Below, piece by piece: positions 27,466 to 36,341 of a DNA stretch of 64,000 nucleotides. The notes under the pieces were generated by a model, which saw only the letters and a program-made list of their open reading frames with translations, did not search any database and was not told the origin of the DNA. Positions within the stretch are counted from its first letter, which is position 1. Each line of letters opens with the position of its first letter. The position numbers and the translations under genes were made by a program. Source of the DNA: Rhodoplanes serenus (GTDB lineage Bacteria > Pseudomonadota > Alphaproteobacteria > Rhizobiales > Xanthobacteraceae); NCBI GenBank assembly GCA_009720755.1, contig WNKV01000008.1, positions 124,001 to 188,000 on the forward strand, written 5' to 3'.

Positions 27466-28335
27466 ATGGGCCAGACGATCAGCCTGCAAACGGTCAGCCC
27501 CGACGACGCGCCGAGCCCGGCCGCAGCCGTTCTCCCCGCCCCGGCCGCCGACGTGCTCGGCGTCGTCGTCTCGCATGTGTGGCTGAACGACGAGTACCGT
27601 CACCTCGTGCTCGAGGCACCGGAGCCGGCGCCGCTCGCCCGCGCCGGCCAGTTCTTCAATCTCGAATGCCCGCACACCGCGGAGGACAAGCCGTATCTGC
27701 GCCGGCCCATGAGCCTCTATCGGGCCGATCCGGCAAACGGCATCGTCGAGTTCCTCTACAAGGTGACCGGCGTCGGCACCCGCGGGCTCGCCTCCATCAA
27801 GGTCGGCCGCACCATGCGGCTGCTCGGCCCGCTCGGCGTCGGCTTCTCGATCGATCCGGCGGCGCGCAGCATCGTGGTGCTCGGCCGCGGCGTCGGCCTG
27901 GCGACGCTCGCACCGCTCGCCGAGCTGGCGGCGAGCCGCGGCGTCGCCGTCACGGCGATCCTCAGCGCCCGCACGCCCGCCACCGTCATGTCAGTCGACC
28001 GCTTCGCGGCGATCGGCGCCCGCATCGAGATCGTGCTGGATTCCGACGGCAGCAGCGACCCCGCCAATGTCGAGCGCATCCTGCGCGCCTGCGCGGCGGA
28101 GGGGCGTGCCGACGCCTTCTATACCTGCGGCTCCAACCGGCTGATGCTGCTGATGCAGCGCCTCGGCCGCGAGCTGTCGATCCCGGGCGAGGTGGCGCTC
28201 GAGCAGCAGATGGCCTGCGGCCTCGGCATGTGCTTCTGCTGCGTGCGCAACTTCTCGGTCGGCGGCGACATCGAGGCGCGGCGGGTGTGCAGCGAAGGCC
28301 CCGTGTTCCGGCTCGACGAGGCGATGCCATGGTAG
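27466..28335 (+). CDS. pyrK: Dihydroorotate dehydrogenase electron-transfer subunit (PyrK-like)
   Basis: The 289-residue iron-sulfur flavoprotein follows the ferredoxin-reductase plan. FAD site RRPMSLYRADPANGIVEFLYKV (about 78-99). NAD site SIVVLGRGVGLATLAPLAELA (about 137-157). C-terminal [2Fe-2S] loop ACGLGMCFCCVRNF...VCSEGPVF (about 249-284). The cysteine pattern matches PyrK of class 1B dihydroorotate dehydrogenase, which lets the enzyme use NAD. It overlaps pyrD by 7 bases. Long upstream frame is not PyrK-like, so ATG 27466 is preferred. Such PyrK/PyrD-1B pairs are uncommon in aerobic alphaproteobacteria. Confidence 0.88.
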   Translation: MGQTISLQTVSPDDAPSPAAAVLPAPAADVLGVVVSHVWLNDEYRHLVLEAPEPAPLARAGQFFNLECPHTAEDKPYLRRPMSLYRADPANGIVEFLYKVTGVGTRGLASIKVGRTMRLLGPLGVGFSIDPAARSIVVLGRGVGLATLAPLAELAASRGVAVTAILSARTPATVMSVDRFAAIGARIEIVLDSDGSSDPANVERILRACAAEGRADAFYTCGSNRLMLLMQRLGRELSIPGEVALEQQMACGLGMCFCCVRNFSVGGDIEARRVCSEGPVFRLDEAMPW

Positions 28336-29351
28336 ACGCCCGCACCGACTCCCATGTCCCGGCGCTCGGCGGCGGTGGCGATGCCGCCGCGGTCGACAGC
28401 CGCGTCCGCATCGGCGACCTCGTCCTGAGGAATCCGGTGATGCCGGCCTCCGGCACTTTCGCCGAGGGACTCGCCCCCGTGGTGCCGTTCGAGCGCCTCG
28501 GCGCGCTCGTCACCAAGACGGTCACGCCGGAGCTGCGCGGCGGCAACCCGACCCCGCGAGTCTGCGAGGTCGGCCAGGGCATGCTCAACTCGATCGGCAT
28601 CCCCAGCAAGGGCCTCGACTACTTCGTCGCCCACACGGTGCCGTTCTATCGACAATTCTCGACCCCGCTGGTGGCGAGCATCTCGGCCCCGTCGGCCGAT
28701 GCCTTCGCGGCCGGCGTCGAAAAGCTCGCGGTCCCGGGCGTCGCCGTCATCGAGGCCAACATCTCCTGTCCGAACATCGAGGAGGACGGCAAGGCGTTCG
28801 CCATGGACCCGCGGCCTACCGCCCAGGTCGTCGCCCGGATGCGCCGCGCCACCACGCTGCCGCTGTGGGTGAAGCTGTCGCCCAACACCGGCGACATCGC
28901 CAGCGTGGCGCGGGCCGCCGCCGATGCCGGCGCCGATGCGCTGGTGGTCGGCAACACCATCCTGGCCATGTCGATCGACATCGAGACGTTCCGGCCGCGC
29001 CTCGGCAACGTGATGGGCGGGCTCTCCGGCCCCGGCCTCAAGCCGATCCTGGTGCGGATGACCTATCAGTGCGCCCGTGCCGTCTCGATCCCGATCATCG
29101 GTTGCGGCGGCATCGCCACCGCGGCCGACGCCATCGAGTACATGCTGGCGGGCGCCAGCGCCGTGCAGGTCGGCACCGCCACCTTCGTGCGGCCGACCGC
29201 CATGCTGTCGGTCATCGACGGCCTCGCCGCCTTCTGCGCCCGCAAGGGCATCGCCCGCGTCGCCGATCTCACCGGCGCGCTGCACGACACCGACATGAAG
29301 GTCGAGGCCCACGACCACGATCACGACCATATGAGCGAGGCCGTGTCATGA
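28329..29351 (+). CDS. pyrD: Dihydroorotate dehydrogenase, class 1B (PyrD-like)
   Basis: The 340-residue FMN barrel has the class 1 blocks: NPVMPASGTFAEG (about 35-47), GGNPTPRVCEVGQGMLNSIG (71-90), ANISCPN with active Cys147, WVKLSPN, VVGNT, GGLSGPGLKP, IIGCGGI and GASAVQVGTATF. Cysteine in the active loop and the PyrK partner indicate class 1B. It is soluble. The first 25 residues form a non-conserved extension. The C-terminus ends in an unusual His/Asp-rich tail (HDHDHDH, about 328-334). The stop overlaps the start of the M20 hydrolase (ATGA). A role in catabolic oxidation of dihydropyrimidine-like rings is an alternative. Confidence 0.88.
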   Translation: MVDARTDSHVPALGGGGDAAAVDSRVRIGDLVLRNPVMPASGTFAEGLAPVVPFERLGALVTKTVTPELRGGNPTPRVCEVGQGMLNSIGIPSKGLDYFVAHTVPFYRQFSTPLVASISAPSADAFAAGVEKLAVPGVAVIEANISCPNIEEDGKAFAMDPRPTAQVVARMRRATTLPLWVKLSPNTGDIASVARAAADAGADALVVGNTILAMSIDIETFRPRLGNVMGGLSGPGLKPILVRMTYQCARAVSIPIIGCGGIATAADAIEYMLAGASAVQVGTATFVRPTAMLSVIDGLAAFCARKGIARVADLTGALHDTDMKVEAHDHDHDHMSEAVS

Positions 29352-30631
29352 GCGACGCCGCCGTCGTCCGCCTGCCCGAGCCGCTGCGCCTGCGCGACAT
29401 CGCCGCCGACCTGTTCGACGCCCTGCGCGAGCGCAGCTTCGACGGCACCGGCATCACCCGCGAATGCTACGACGAGGGCGAGAACGCCGCCATCGCGCTG
29501 TTCCGCGAGACCGCCGAGCGCCACGGGCTGGAGGTGCGCTTCGACGCCGCCGCCAACATGATCGTGTCGCTGCCGGGCGACACCGGCACCAAGCCGGGGC
29601 TGCTGCTCGCCTCGCATGCCGACTCGGTGCCCCAGGGCGGCAACTTCGACGGCGCCGCCGGCATCGTGGCGGGGCTGCTGACGCTGATCCGCCTCGCCGC
29701 CGACGGCACCCGCCCGCCCTGCCCGGTGCGCGTCATGGTGCTGCGCGGCGAGGAGAGCGCCTTCTACGGGCGGGCCAATATCGGCTCGCGCATCCTGTTC
29801 GGCCAGATCGATCCGCGCGACCTCGCCGCCAAGCGCCGCGGCAGCGGCCGCACGCTGCGCGAGGCGCTGACCGCCACCGGCATCGACGCCGACGCCGTGG
29901 CGGCGGGGCGCCGCATGATCGATCCGGCGACCGTCAAGGCGTATCTGGAGCTGCACATCGAGCAGGGCCCGGTGATGGTGGCGCGCAAGTTTCCCACCGC
30001 GGTCGTCACCGGCATCCGCGGCAACCTGCGCCATCGCGCCATCGTGTGCCGCGGCGAGGCCGGCCACTCCGGCACGGTGCCGCGCTGGCTGCGCCGCGAC
30101 GCGGTGTTCGCGGTGTCGGATCTCCTGGTGCGGCTCGACGAGCATTGGATGCGGCTCCTGGAGCGCGGCCTCGACCTCGTCGTCACCACGGGCGTGATCG
30201 GCACCGATCCCGACCAGCAGGCGATCAGCCGCATTCCCGGCGAGGTGACCTTCTCGTTCGAGGTGCGCAGCCAGAGCTACGAGACGCTGGAGGCGTTCTA
30301 CGAGCTGTTCCGCTCGGAGTGCCGCGCGGTCTCCGACATGCGGCACGTCAAGTTCGAGTTCGACGATCGCGTCTACACCGAGCCGGCCCGCATGGACGAG
30401 GCGATCGTCCGCAAGCTGGTGGCGCTGTCGGAGCGGCTCGGCCTGCCGAGCGAGACGCTCGCCTCCGGGGCCGGTCACGATGCGGCGGTGTTCTCCAACG
30501 GCGGTATCCCGTCCGGCATGATCTTCGTGCGCAACGCCAACGGCTCGCACAATCCGGCCGAGGCCATGGACCTCGACGACTTCATGCGCGGCGTCGAGCT
30601 GATGCACGCCTTCGCGGTGGACGGGCCGTGA
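29348..30631 (+). CDS. M20-family N-carbamoyl amino acid hydrolase / allantoate amidohydrolase
   Basis: The 427-residue zinc enzyme belongs to the hydantoinase/carbamoylase branch of M20. Metal ligands: His90 ([13 protein letters not shown]), Asp101 (GNFDGAAG) and the GEES pair (Glu135-Glu136). [13 protein letters not shown] (about 196-208) is the branch signature. The lid domain has [17 protein letters not shown]. The C-terminal [12 protein letters not shown] gives the last His. Relatives hydrolyse N-carbamoyl amino acids, beta-ureidopropionate or allantoate. Its 4-base overlap with pyrD ties it to pyrimidine or ureido metabolism; which direction is unknown. Confidence 0.88.
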   Translation: MSDAAVVRLPEPLRLRDIAADLFDALRERSFDGTGITRECYDEGENAAIALFRETAERHGLEVRFDAAANMIVSLPGDTGTKPGLLLASHADSVPQGGNFDGAAGIVAGLLTLIRLAADGTRPPCPVRVMVLRGEESAFYGRANIGSRILFGQIDPRDLAAKRRGSGRTLREALTATGIDADAVAAGRRMIDPATVKAYLELHIEQGPVMVARKFPTAVVTGIRGNLRHRAIVCRGEAGHSGTVPRWLRRDAVFAVSDLLVRLDEHWMRLLERGLDLVVTTGVIGTDPDQQAISRIPGEVTFSFEVRSQSYETLEAFYELFRSECRAVSDMRHVKFEFDDRVYTEPARMDEAIVRKLVALSERLGLPSETLASGAGHDAAVFSNGGIPSGMIFVRNANGSHNPAEAMDLDDFMRGVELMHAFAVDGP

Positions 30632-30804
30632 GGCCGGGCGCCGCACGCGCCGCGGGTATCCCGCAGCATGGCGGCGCCGATTCCGTTCCTCCCTGGCGAC
30701 CCGATCATCCCTCGCGGGCCGACACGATGACGCGGCCCGCCGCTTTCGGCGGAGCCTGCCGCGCGAAGCTGGGGACACGTATTTTCGCCAACCCTGTGAG
30801 TCGG

Positions 30805-30833
30805 TTGACTGGTTGGTCGCCGGGCGCGATAAG
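30805..30833 (+). promoter_or_regulatory. Candidate pyrE promoter
   Basis: TTGACT (30805-30810) and GATAAG (30828-30833) are 17 bases apart, matching consensus at 5 and 4 of 6 positions. It is the best + strand pair in the gap and lies about 105 bases before the preferred pyrE start at 30939. Confidence 0.5.
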
Positions 30834-30938
30834 AGCCGAGTCGCGCTCAGGTACGAGAGATGTCTCGGCGTCGGGGAGCTTGGCTCGTCGGCGTGTTTTC
30901 GCGCGCGGCTCATGTCGGTGCCAGAGACGGAGGACCCC

Positions 30939-31697
30939 GTGAGCACGTTTTCCCCCCCGACCGAGAAGCGCGTGATCGCCCATCAGACCGCGCGGATGCT
31001 GCTGGAGATCAAGGCGATCCAGTTCAACGCCAGCCAGCCTTTCGTGTTCACCTCGGGTTGGGCGAGCCCCGTCTATGTCGACTGCCGCAAGATCATCTCG
31101 TATCCGCGGCTGCGCTCGGCCCTGATGGACTTCGCCGCCTCCACCATCCTGACCGAGGTCGGCTACGAGTCGATCGACAACATCGCGGGCGGTGAGACCG
31201 CCGGCATCCCGTTCGCCGCCTGGATCGCCGACAAGCTGATGCTGCCGATGCAGTACATCCGCAAGAAGGCGAAGGGCTTCGGCCGCAACGCCCAGATCGA
31301 GGGCGAGGTGGTGGTCGGCTCCCGCACCCTGCTGGTCGAGGATCTGGCCACCGACGGGCGCTCGAAGGTCAACTTCTGCAATGCGCTGCGCAAGGCCGGC
31401 GCCCGCGTCGACCACTGCTTCGTGCTGTTCTATTACGACATCTTCCCGATGGTGTCGGGCAACATGCGCGATCTCGGCGTCGAGCTGCATCATCTCACCA
31501 CCTGGCGCGACGTGCTCGAGGTGGCGGAGGCGAGCGGCCATTTCGATGCGGGCGTGCTGGCCGAGGTGAAGGCATTCCTCAACGCGCCGTCGCAATGGTC
31601 GGCCGCGCACGGCGGCATCTCGTCGTTCGACGGCACGCCGGAGAGCGTCGGCACCGGCGCCGGCGGCCCCAAGGGCGACGCGAGCGCGGCGGCCTGA
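30939..31697 (+). CDS. pyrE: Orotate phosphoribosyltransferase
   Basis: The enzyme joins orotate to PRPP to make OMP. GTG 30939 is chosen because GGAGGA precedes it at good spacing and because the family begins here; ATG 30912 is an alternative. The product is 252 residues. Motifs: [23 protein letters not shown] (about 33-55), [18 protein letters not shown] (about 84-101), [13 protein letters not shown], and the PRPP loop [14 protein letters not shown] (about 131-144). A 25-residue Ser/Gly/Ala tail is added at the end. Position after the pyrK-pyrD run supports pyrimidine biosynthesis. Confidence 0.94.
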   Translation: MSTFSPPTEKRVIAHQTARMLLEIKAIQFNASQPFVFTSGWASPVYVDCRKIISYPRLRSALMDFAASTILTEVGYESIDNIAGGETAGIPFAAWIADKLMLPMQYIRKKAKGFGRNAQIEGEVVVGSRTLLVEDLATDGRSKVNFCNALRKAGARVDHCFVLFYYDIFPMVSGNMRDLGVELHHLTTWRDVLEVAEASGHFDAGVLAEVKAFLNAPSQWSAAHGGISSFDGTPESVGTGAGGPKGDASAAA

Positions 31698-31776
31698 GCG
31701 GCATGAACAGCCCGATGGTCGCCGGCCGGGCTGCGGGGCGATGCCCTTGGAAGCGATACCCGTGGAGGCGATGCCC

Positions 31777-32538
31777 GTGACGGCAGCGCGCGTCACCCTG
31801 CGTCGCCGTATCGTGCTGATGGATCTCGACGGAACCATCAGCGATCCGGCCGACGGCGTCTTCGCCGCGTTCCGTCATGCGGTCGCCGCGATGGGCCGGC
31901 CGTGGCCCGATGGTCAGCCGCTCGACTGGGTGATCGGTCCGCCGTTGCGCGAGAGCTTCGCCCGCGTGCTCGGGGACGAGACGGCCGCGACAGCGGCGCT
32001 GGAGCACTACCGCGTCCACTACGCGGCGGGCTCGATGTTCGACAACCAGCTCTATCCGGGCATCGTCGACGCGATCGGCGGACTGTGCGACGACGGCGTC
32101 CGCCTCTATGTCGCGACCTCCAAGCTGAACACTTTCGCAGCCGCCATCATGGCGCGATTCGGCCTCGCCGGTCGCTTCGCCGGCATCTACGGCTCGACTC
32201 CCGATTGCCGCGTCGAGACCAAGGCCGATGTCATCGCGAGCTGCCTCGCCGCCGAGGGGCTCGATCCTGCCGATTGCCTGATGGTGGGCGACCGCGAGCA
32301 CGACGTGCTCGGGGCGCGCGAGCACGGCATCGGCTGCATCGGCGTCACCTGGGGCTATGGCAGCGCCGACGAGCTGGCCGGCTCCGGTGCGGTGGCGCTG
32401 TGCGATCGTCCCGCTATGCTGCCGGCCCTGGTGGCCGATGTCTTCGCCGCACGATCGCCCGCCTCAGCCGACGGCCCGGCCGGCTTGCGGAGCGATATGG
32501 CGCTGGACGGAGCCTCGCCCGACCGCCGGACGTCCTGA
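31777..32538 (+). CDS. HAD-superfamily phosphatase (phosphoglycolate phosphatase-like)
   Basis: The HAD core has nucleophile motif VLMDLDGTISD (about 14-24 from ATG 31741, slightly fewer from GTG 31777), motif II VATSKLN, and motif IV MVGDREHDVLGAREHG. TWGYGSADEL near the end resembles phosphoglycolate phosphatases. Three starts are in frame: ATG 31741, ATG 31771 and GTG 31777. GGAGG at 31764-31768 fits GTG 31777 best. An imperfect 15-base duplication covers the start region. The 3' end overlaps the convergent gene by 75 bases. Substrate unknown; cytosolic. Confidence 0.85.
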   Translation: MTAARVTLRRRIVLMDLDGTISDPADGVFAAFRHAVAAMGRPWPDGQPLDWVIGPPLRESFARVLGDETAATAALEHYRVHYAAGSMFDNQLYPGIVDAIGGLCDDGVRLYVATSKLNTFAAAIMARFGLAGRFAGIYGSTPDCRVETKADVIASCLAAEGLDPADCLMVGDREHDVLGAREHGIGCIGVTWGYGSADELAGSGAVALCDRPAMLPALVADVFAARSPASADGPAGLRSDMALDGASPDRRTS

Positions 32539-33330
32539 CGGCGCCAGCGACGGCGACCGGGTGGGCAGCAACAACGACCGCTCCGGCGTCGCGGTCGGCT
32601 GGGCCGGTAGCGGTTGCACCGGTGCCGACGGTGTCGTCCCGACGTCCGATGTGATCGTGCGCGACGTGATCGGCATCGGCGCGAGCGTCTCCGCCTTCGC
32701 GGCCGCCACCATCGCCTCCAGGCGCTCCGGGGGGAAGCCGCCGGCCAGCATCAGGCGGCGGTCCGTCGCCCGCATCGCGAGCACGTCGAGCGGCATCGCC
32801 GGCCGTCCATCCATCACCGCCGCCCGCGCCAGCAGGCTGGTGGCGGCACGTGCCGCGAAACGCTCCTTCTCCTTGGCGAAGGCCAGCATGTAGGTGCGAT
32901 AGCTCATGTCGTCGAGCCGGCGGCCGAGGATCTGGATGCCACGCCGGCTGTACTGGGTCAGCGGCGCGTAGACGGTGGGCTCGCACGAGCAGGCGAACCG
33001 GCTGAGCAGCACCATCAGCGACGCGGTGGTGATGCGCGCCTGCACGGCCTGGAAGTTGAGCTCGTCGACCAGCGCATAGGCATCGGCCGACGGCGACAGC
33101 ACGCCACACAGCAGCGGGCGCGCGGTGTCTTCCAGGAAGGCGCGGACCTGCTCGCGCTGGCCGCGCCGCAAACGGTCGGTCAGATCCCAGTCGGCGAGCC
33201 AGCGGTCGAGCATCGGCAGGGTCAGCACCGTCGTCGACGTCATCCGCGCCGCGAAGGCTGCCTCGCCGGATCGCCATCGCGCCAGCGCCGCATCGATCGA
33301 CAGGTCGTCGAGATACCGATGATCACGCAT
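32464..33330 (-). CDS. Uncharacterised 288-residue protein
   Basis: From ATG 33330 (AGGA upstream) the product is 288 residues. The first 200 residues are helical, with three Trp early (LARWRSGEAAF, LDRWLADWDLTDRL). SRFACSCEPTVYAPLTQYSRRGIQILGRRLDDMSYRTYMLAFAKEKERF is notable. The last 85 residues are Pro/Thr/Arg-rich and likely disordered. The stop lies inside the HAD gene on the other strand, a 75-base antisense overlap. There is no signal or membrane segment. No family recognised; the conserved-looking middle argues that it is a real protein. Confidence 0.6.
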   Translation of the reverse strand: MRDHRYLDDLSIDAALARWRSGEAAFAARMTSTTVLTLPMLDRWLADWDLTDRLRRGQREQVRAFLEDTARPLLCGVLSPSADAYALVDELNFQAVQARITTASLMVLLSRFACSCEPTVYAPLTQYSRRGIQILGRRLDDMSYRTYMLAFAKEKERFAARAATSLLARAAVMDGRPAMPLDVLAMRATDRRLMLAGGFPPERLEAMVAAAKAETLAPMPITSRTITSDVGTTPSAPVQPLPAQPTATPERSLLLPTRSPSLAPSGRPAVGRGSVQRHIAPQAGRAVG

Positions 33331-33740
33331 GTTCTCATTCCTGTTGGACGCCTTGCGGGAAAGCGTGCAGCATCGCCCGCCCCCATCGAGACGGATGCGG
33401 ATGCGGCAGCGAAAGCGTCGAGCGTGCGGGCGAAACCCAGCGGGAGAGCGCGGGAGGCAGGCCCGCTGCGACGACAACGCATGAGGGCCCGATCGGTTCA
33501 CCCGGCTCGGCCAGATCTTTTAGTTTTAACAAGGATGTAAATCAGTACCACAAGGGCATGATCGAGGCTGCGGCGCCGCTCTTGACCCAGGTCAACGTGC
33601 GGCGTCACGGTCCGGTGACACTCGACTCGGACGCGGCACGGTCTGTCGGGCGGCGGCGCCGAGGCATCCCACAAGGTATCCCGACGAGGCATGACTTGGC
33701 CCGGCATGCCGCGAGCAAGACGATCAGCAGGAGACTTGTC
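33331..33740. other. Intergenic region between divergent genes
   Basis: These 410 bases separate the 288-residue protein and the secreted helical protein. About 33515-33550 is AT-rich (TTTTAGTTTTAACAAGG) and is the likeliest promoter zone, though no pair of hexamers is convincing. No gene or RNA was recognised. Confidence 0.45.
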
Positions 33741-34280
33741 ATGTCGAGACCACGATCCCTGGGCATCGCCGTGGTGGCGATCACCGCTCTCGGGCTGTTC
33801 GGGTCTGCGACCATCGCGGCCGCCCAGCCGGCGCCGGTTGGGCCGTCGGCGCCGGCCGAGGCCGCACGCAGCACCCGCGCCATGGTGCTGCTGCCGGGCG
33901 TGATGACCGGACCCGGCACGCTCGGCACCGGCGGCATGCGCCGGCTGTGCGATCCGCGCTCCGTCGGGCTCACGCAGTGGCGGGTGACCTGGATCGAGCG
34001 GGTGGTGCAGCCCAAGGACGCCCAGATCAAGGCGCTCGACGATCTCAAGGCCGCCTCCGCCAAGGCGGTCGAGCTGTTCGCCACCGCCTGCCCGCGCCGT
34101 GCGCCGCGGCTCCAGACCGCGACCGCCCAGCTCGAGATGATGGAGAAGCGTCTCGATACCGCCATTCAGGCGGTGCGCATGGTGCGCCCGGCCTTCGAGG
34201 CGTTCTACGCGAGCCTCGACGCCACCCAGAAGGCCAAGGTGGACGAGCTCGGCCCCAAGCGCAGCGGCTGGCTGTGGTGA
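33741..34280 (+). CDS. Secreted helical protein, Spy/LTXXQ-like
   Basis: ATG 33741 has CAGGAGA upstream. The 179-residue product has a signal peptide (SLGIAVVAITALGLFG, cleavage near AAAQ about residue 29). The mature part has two basic/helical regions, including LCDPRSVGLTQWRVTWIERVVQPKDAQIKALDDLKAASAKAVELF and TAQLEMMEKRLDTAIQAVRMV. It ends FYASLDATQKAKVDELG, close to the LT-x-x-Q type motif of periplasmic Spy/CpxP-like proteins. Two cysteines (CDPRS and ACPRR) could pair. A chaperone-like role in the periplasm is inferred. Confidence 0.75.
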   Translation: MSRPRSLGIAVVAITALGLFGSATIAAAQPAPVGPSAPAEAARSTRAMVLLPGVMTGPGTLGTGGMRRLCDPRSVGLTQWRVTWIERVVQPKDAQIKALDDLKAASAKAVELFATACPRRAPRLQTATAQLEMMEKRLDTAIQAVRMVRPAFEAFYASLDATQKAKVDELGPKRSGWLW

Positions 34281-34310
34281 GCCGCATCGCGTCGGTCGAT
34301 ATCGCGGCGA

Positions 34311-34604
34311 TCAGTCGAAGATGCGGTCGCCCTGGAGGTCGACGATCTGCCGTGCCTTGGCTACCGTGAATGTCGTGGCCTCCTCCAACGAGGCATGGCT
34401 GTCGGCGCGGATGAACCGATGCTCCTTGCGGACGCCGTCGACGTCCTTCTCGATGCTGCCGGCGGTCTGGTACTGGCCGCCGTCATTGCGGAACGGCGCC
34501 GGGCGGATCACATAGCCGTTGTACTCGACCGGCTCGCCTTGCGGGGCCGCGGCCGCGTGGGATGAGGCGGGTCCCCCGCCGAACAGCGTCTTCCAGAACG
34601 ACAT
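34311..34604 (-). CDS. HlyU-family protein
   Basis: The 97-residue protein matches the small HlyU family of Rhizobiales: SFWKTLFGG at the start, EYNGYVIRPAPFRNDGGQYQTAGSIEKDV (about 27-55), and KEHRFIRADSHASLEEATTFTVAKARQIVDLQGDRIF. The family is annotated as a transcriptional regulator from one Vibrio member, but this version shows no helix-turn-helix, so the name may mislead. ATG 34604 is preferred over GTG 34607, directly before it. It is convergent with the secreted helical protein gene. Confidence 0.85.
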   Translation of the reverse strand: MSFWKTLFGGGPASSHAAAAPQGEPVEYNGYVIRPAPFRNDGGQYQTAGSIEKDVDGVRKEHRFIRADSHASLEEATTFTVAKARQIVDLQGDRIFD

Positions 34605-34659
34605 CACCGATCACCTGGTCTCGCGATTCACCTGATCTCGCGATCGAGAGCGCTCACGC

Positions 34660-34690
34660 CACGGCACGCATGCGTCACGGCACGCATGCG
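34660..34690. repeat. Tandem 16-base repeat
   Basis: CACGGCACGCATGCG occurs at 34660-34674 and again at 34676-34690, one base apart. Each contains the palindrome GCATGC. It lies upstream of the HlyU-family gene and could be a protein-binding site or slippage product. Confidence 0.6.
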
Positions 34691-34765
34691 CCACGCCACC
34701 GCCAACCGGGCGAGACCCGGCGCGGTGGCGCGGCCATCGCTTTATAGCAGCGGTCTCGCCGACCG

Positions 34766-35008
34766 TCACACCGGCCGGCGGCGCGGCTCGGCAGCCGGTG
34801 CCCGATCGCGCTTCGAGGTGTCGCGCAGCGTGCCGTCCATGGCCAGGATGGTCATGATCCAGGATGTGACGAAGTTGCCGAAGAACAACGTGAGAAAGAC
34901 GAGGAGCCCCATCCCCTGCGAGACCGACCGCTCCACATAGGAGCCGACCAGCGCCGCCAGCGCAGCACCGATCACGACGAACAGGGTGTAGAGAACCAAC
35001 GCCTTCAT
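34766..35008 (-). CDS. 80-residue membrane protein of unknown function
   Basis: ATG 35008 has a strong GGAGGTGA ribosome site. The product has two membrane spans: [22 protein letters not shown] (about 4-25) and GMGLLVFLTLFFGNFVTSWIMTIL (about 32-55). A basic hydrophilic tail follows (LRDTSKRDRAPAAEPRRR). The open frame starts further upstream at 35125, but those residues lack protein character. No family recognised. Confidence 0.75.
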   Translation of the reverse strand: MKALVLYTLFVVIGAALAALVGSYVERSVSQGMGLLVFLTLFFGNFVTSWIMTILAMDGTLRDTSKRDRAPAAEPRRRPV

Positions 35009-35298
35009 GCAGTCACCTCCAATCCGGGACGTCTTCGGACAACGCGGACCCTGGCGTGTTCGCACCGCGACGGCGCCGTGACGCGACGCCGCGCCACCCG
35101 GACGCGATGCGGCGCTCCTGCACACGCGCGTCGCTGTTGTGGCTCAGGGTTGTTCCGGGTGATCAGTTCGCCGTCGTTCCAGCGTGGCACCCGGCGACAC
35201 ACGTCAGCCGGCGGCAAACTCTGGACTTTCGGCTGGATTCCGGACAGCCGCTTCGCGGCTTCCGGAATGACCCCCGCATGGATCACCCGGATCTCGCA

Positions 35299-36336
35299 TC
35301 ACACCTGGAATTCGAGGCTGACGCAGCAGCCGCGCTGCGCCGGATAGGCGATCTCCGAGCCGAGGCCCCGCGCCATGGCGGCGACGATGCGGGTGCCCAT
35401 GCCGGTCCCCTTCGCGGGTCCCTCGCCACGCCAGCCCACGCCGTCATCCTCCACCCGCAGGGTTACCTTGCCGTCGGCGATCTCGTTGAAGCGGACCCGG
35501 ATCTCGCCGCCGCCGCCGTCCGCCGGATAGGCGTACTTGAAGGCGTTGGTGACCAGCTCGGTGACGACGACGCCGATCGACACCGCCTTGTCGGTGGGCA
35601 CCCGCACCCGCTCGGCGGCGAGCCGCAGGGTGGCGGCATGGCCCGAGGCCCGCATGGTCGCTTCGAGATCACCCAAGAGGCTCGCCAGGTATTCGGAGAT
35701 CTCGACCGAGCGCACGTCGTCGGAGTTGTAGAGCCGGCGATGCACGCCGGCGATCGCCATGATGCGCGCCTGCATCTCGCGCAGCGCGTTCTGGGCCGCC
35801 GGATCGCTCACTTCCTTGGCCTGCATGTGGACCAGCGCGGCGATCAGCGCGAGGCTGTTGGCGACGCGATGGTTGACCTCGTGCAGCAGCACCTCGGCCC
35901 GCTCCTTCGCCTCGCGCACCTCGCGCTCGGCGCGGTCGCGCTCGGCGGCGAGCCGCGCCTTCTCCAGCGCCTGGTCGATGGCGCTTTCGAGCAGGGTCAG
36001 AAACTCCTCGCCGACCGTCTTGGAGACGTAGTCGGCGGCCCCGGCCTTGAGGGCGGCCACCGCCACGGACGCCTCCCCCGACGCGGTCACGTAGACGACC
36101 GGCGGCGGTGCCGGCCGCTCGCGCAACACCGCTAGCATGTCGAGCCCGGTGCCGGTCGGCAGGAAGTGGTCGAGCACGATCACGTCGATGCCGTCGCGCT
36201 CCAGGCGGGCCAATCCCTCCTCGGCGGTGCTCACCCGCTCCACCACATAGCCGCGCCGCCCGAGCGCCCGCTGCACGAGCCGCGCCAGGCCGGGATCGTC
36301 GTCGACGTGGAGGATGGTGACGGGTTGGTGGGGCAT
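35299..36336 (-). CDS. Receiver-HisKA_2 histidine kinase fusion
   Basis: From ATG 36336 the product is 345 residues. The receiver domain (1-120) has LHVDDDPGLARL, phospho-acceptor Asp56 in VIVLDHFLPTGTG and Lys106. It is joined to a HisKA_2 dimerisation domain with His152 in VLLHEVNHRVANSLALIAAL and a HATPase domain (about 210-345). The HATPase has VVTELVTNAFKYA (N box), VEDDGVGW (G1) and GTGMGTRIV. HisKA_2/HWE kinases are frequent in alphaproteobacteria and often feed the general stress response or light signalling. It starts 5 bases after the single-domain receiver stop. TTG 36345 is an alternative start. Confidence 0.9.
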   Translation of the reverse strand: MPHQPVTILHVDDDPGLARLVQRALGRRGYVVERVSTAEEGLARLERDGIDVIVLDHFLPTGTGLDMLAVLRERPAPPPVVYVTASGEASVAVAALKAGAADYVSKTVGEEFLTLLESAIDQALEKARLAAERDRAEREVREAKERAEVLLHEVNHRVANSLALIAALVHMQAKEVSDPAAQNALREMQARIMAIAGVHRRLYNSDDVRSVEISEYLASLLGDLEATMRASGHAATLRLAAERVRVPTDKAVSIGVVVTELVTNAFKYAYPADGGGGEIRVRFNEIADGKVTLRVEDDGVGWRGEGPAKGTGMGTRIVAAMARGLGSEIAYPAQRGCCVSLEFQV

Positions 36337-36341
36337 GGGGA

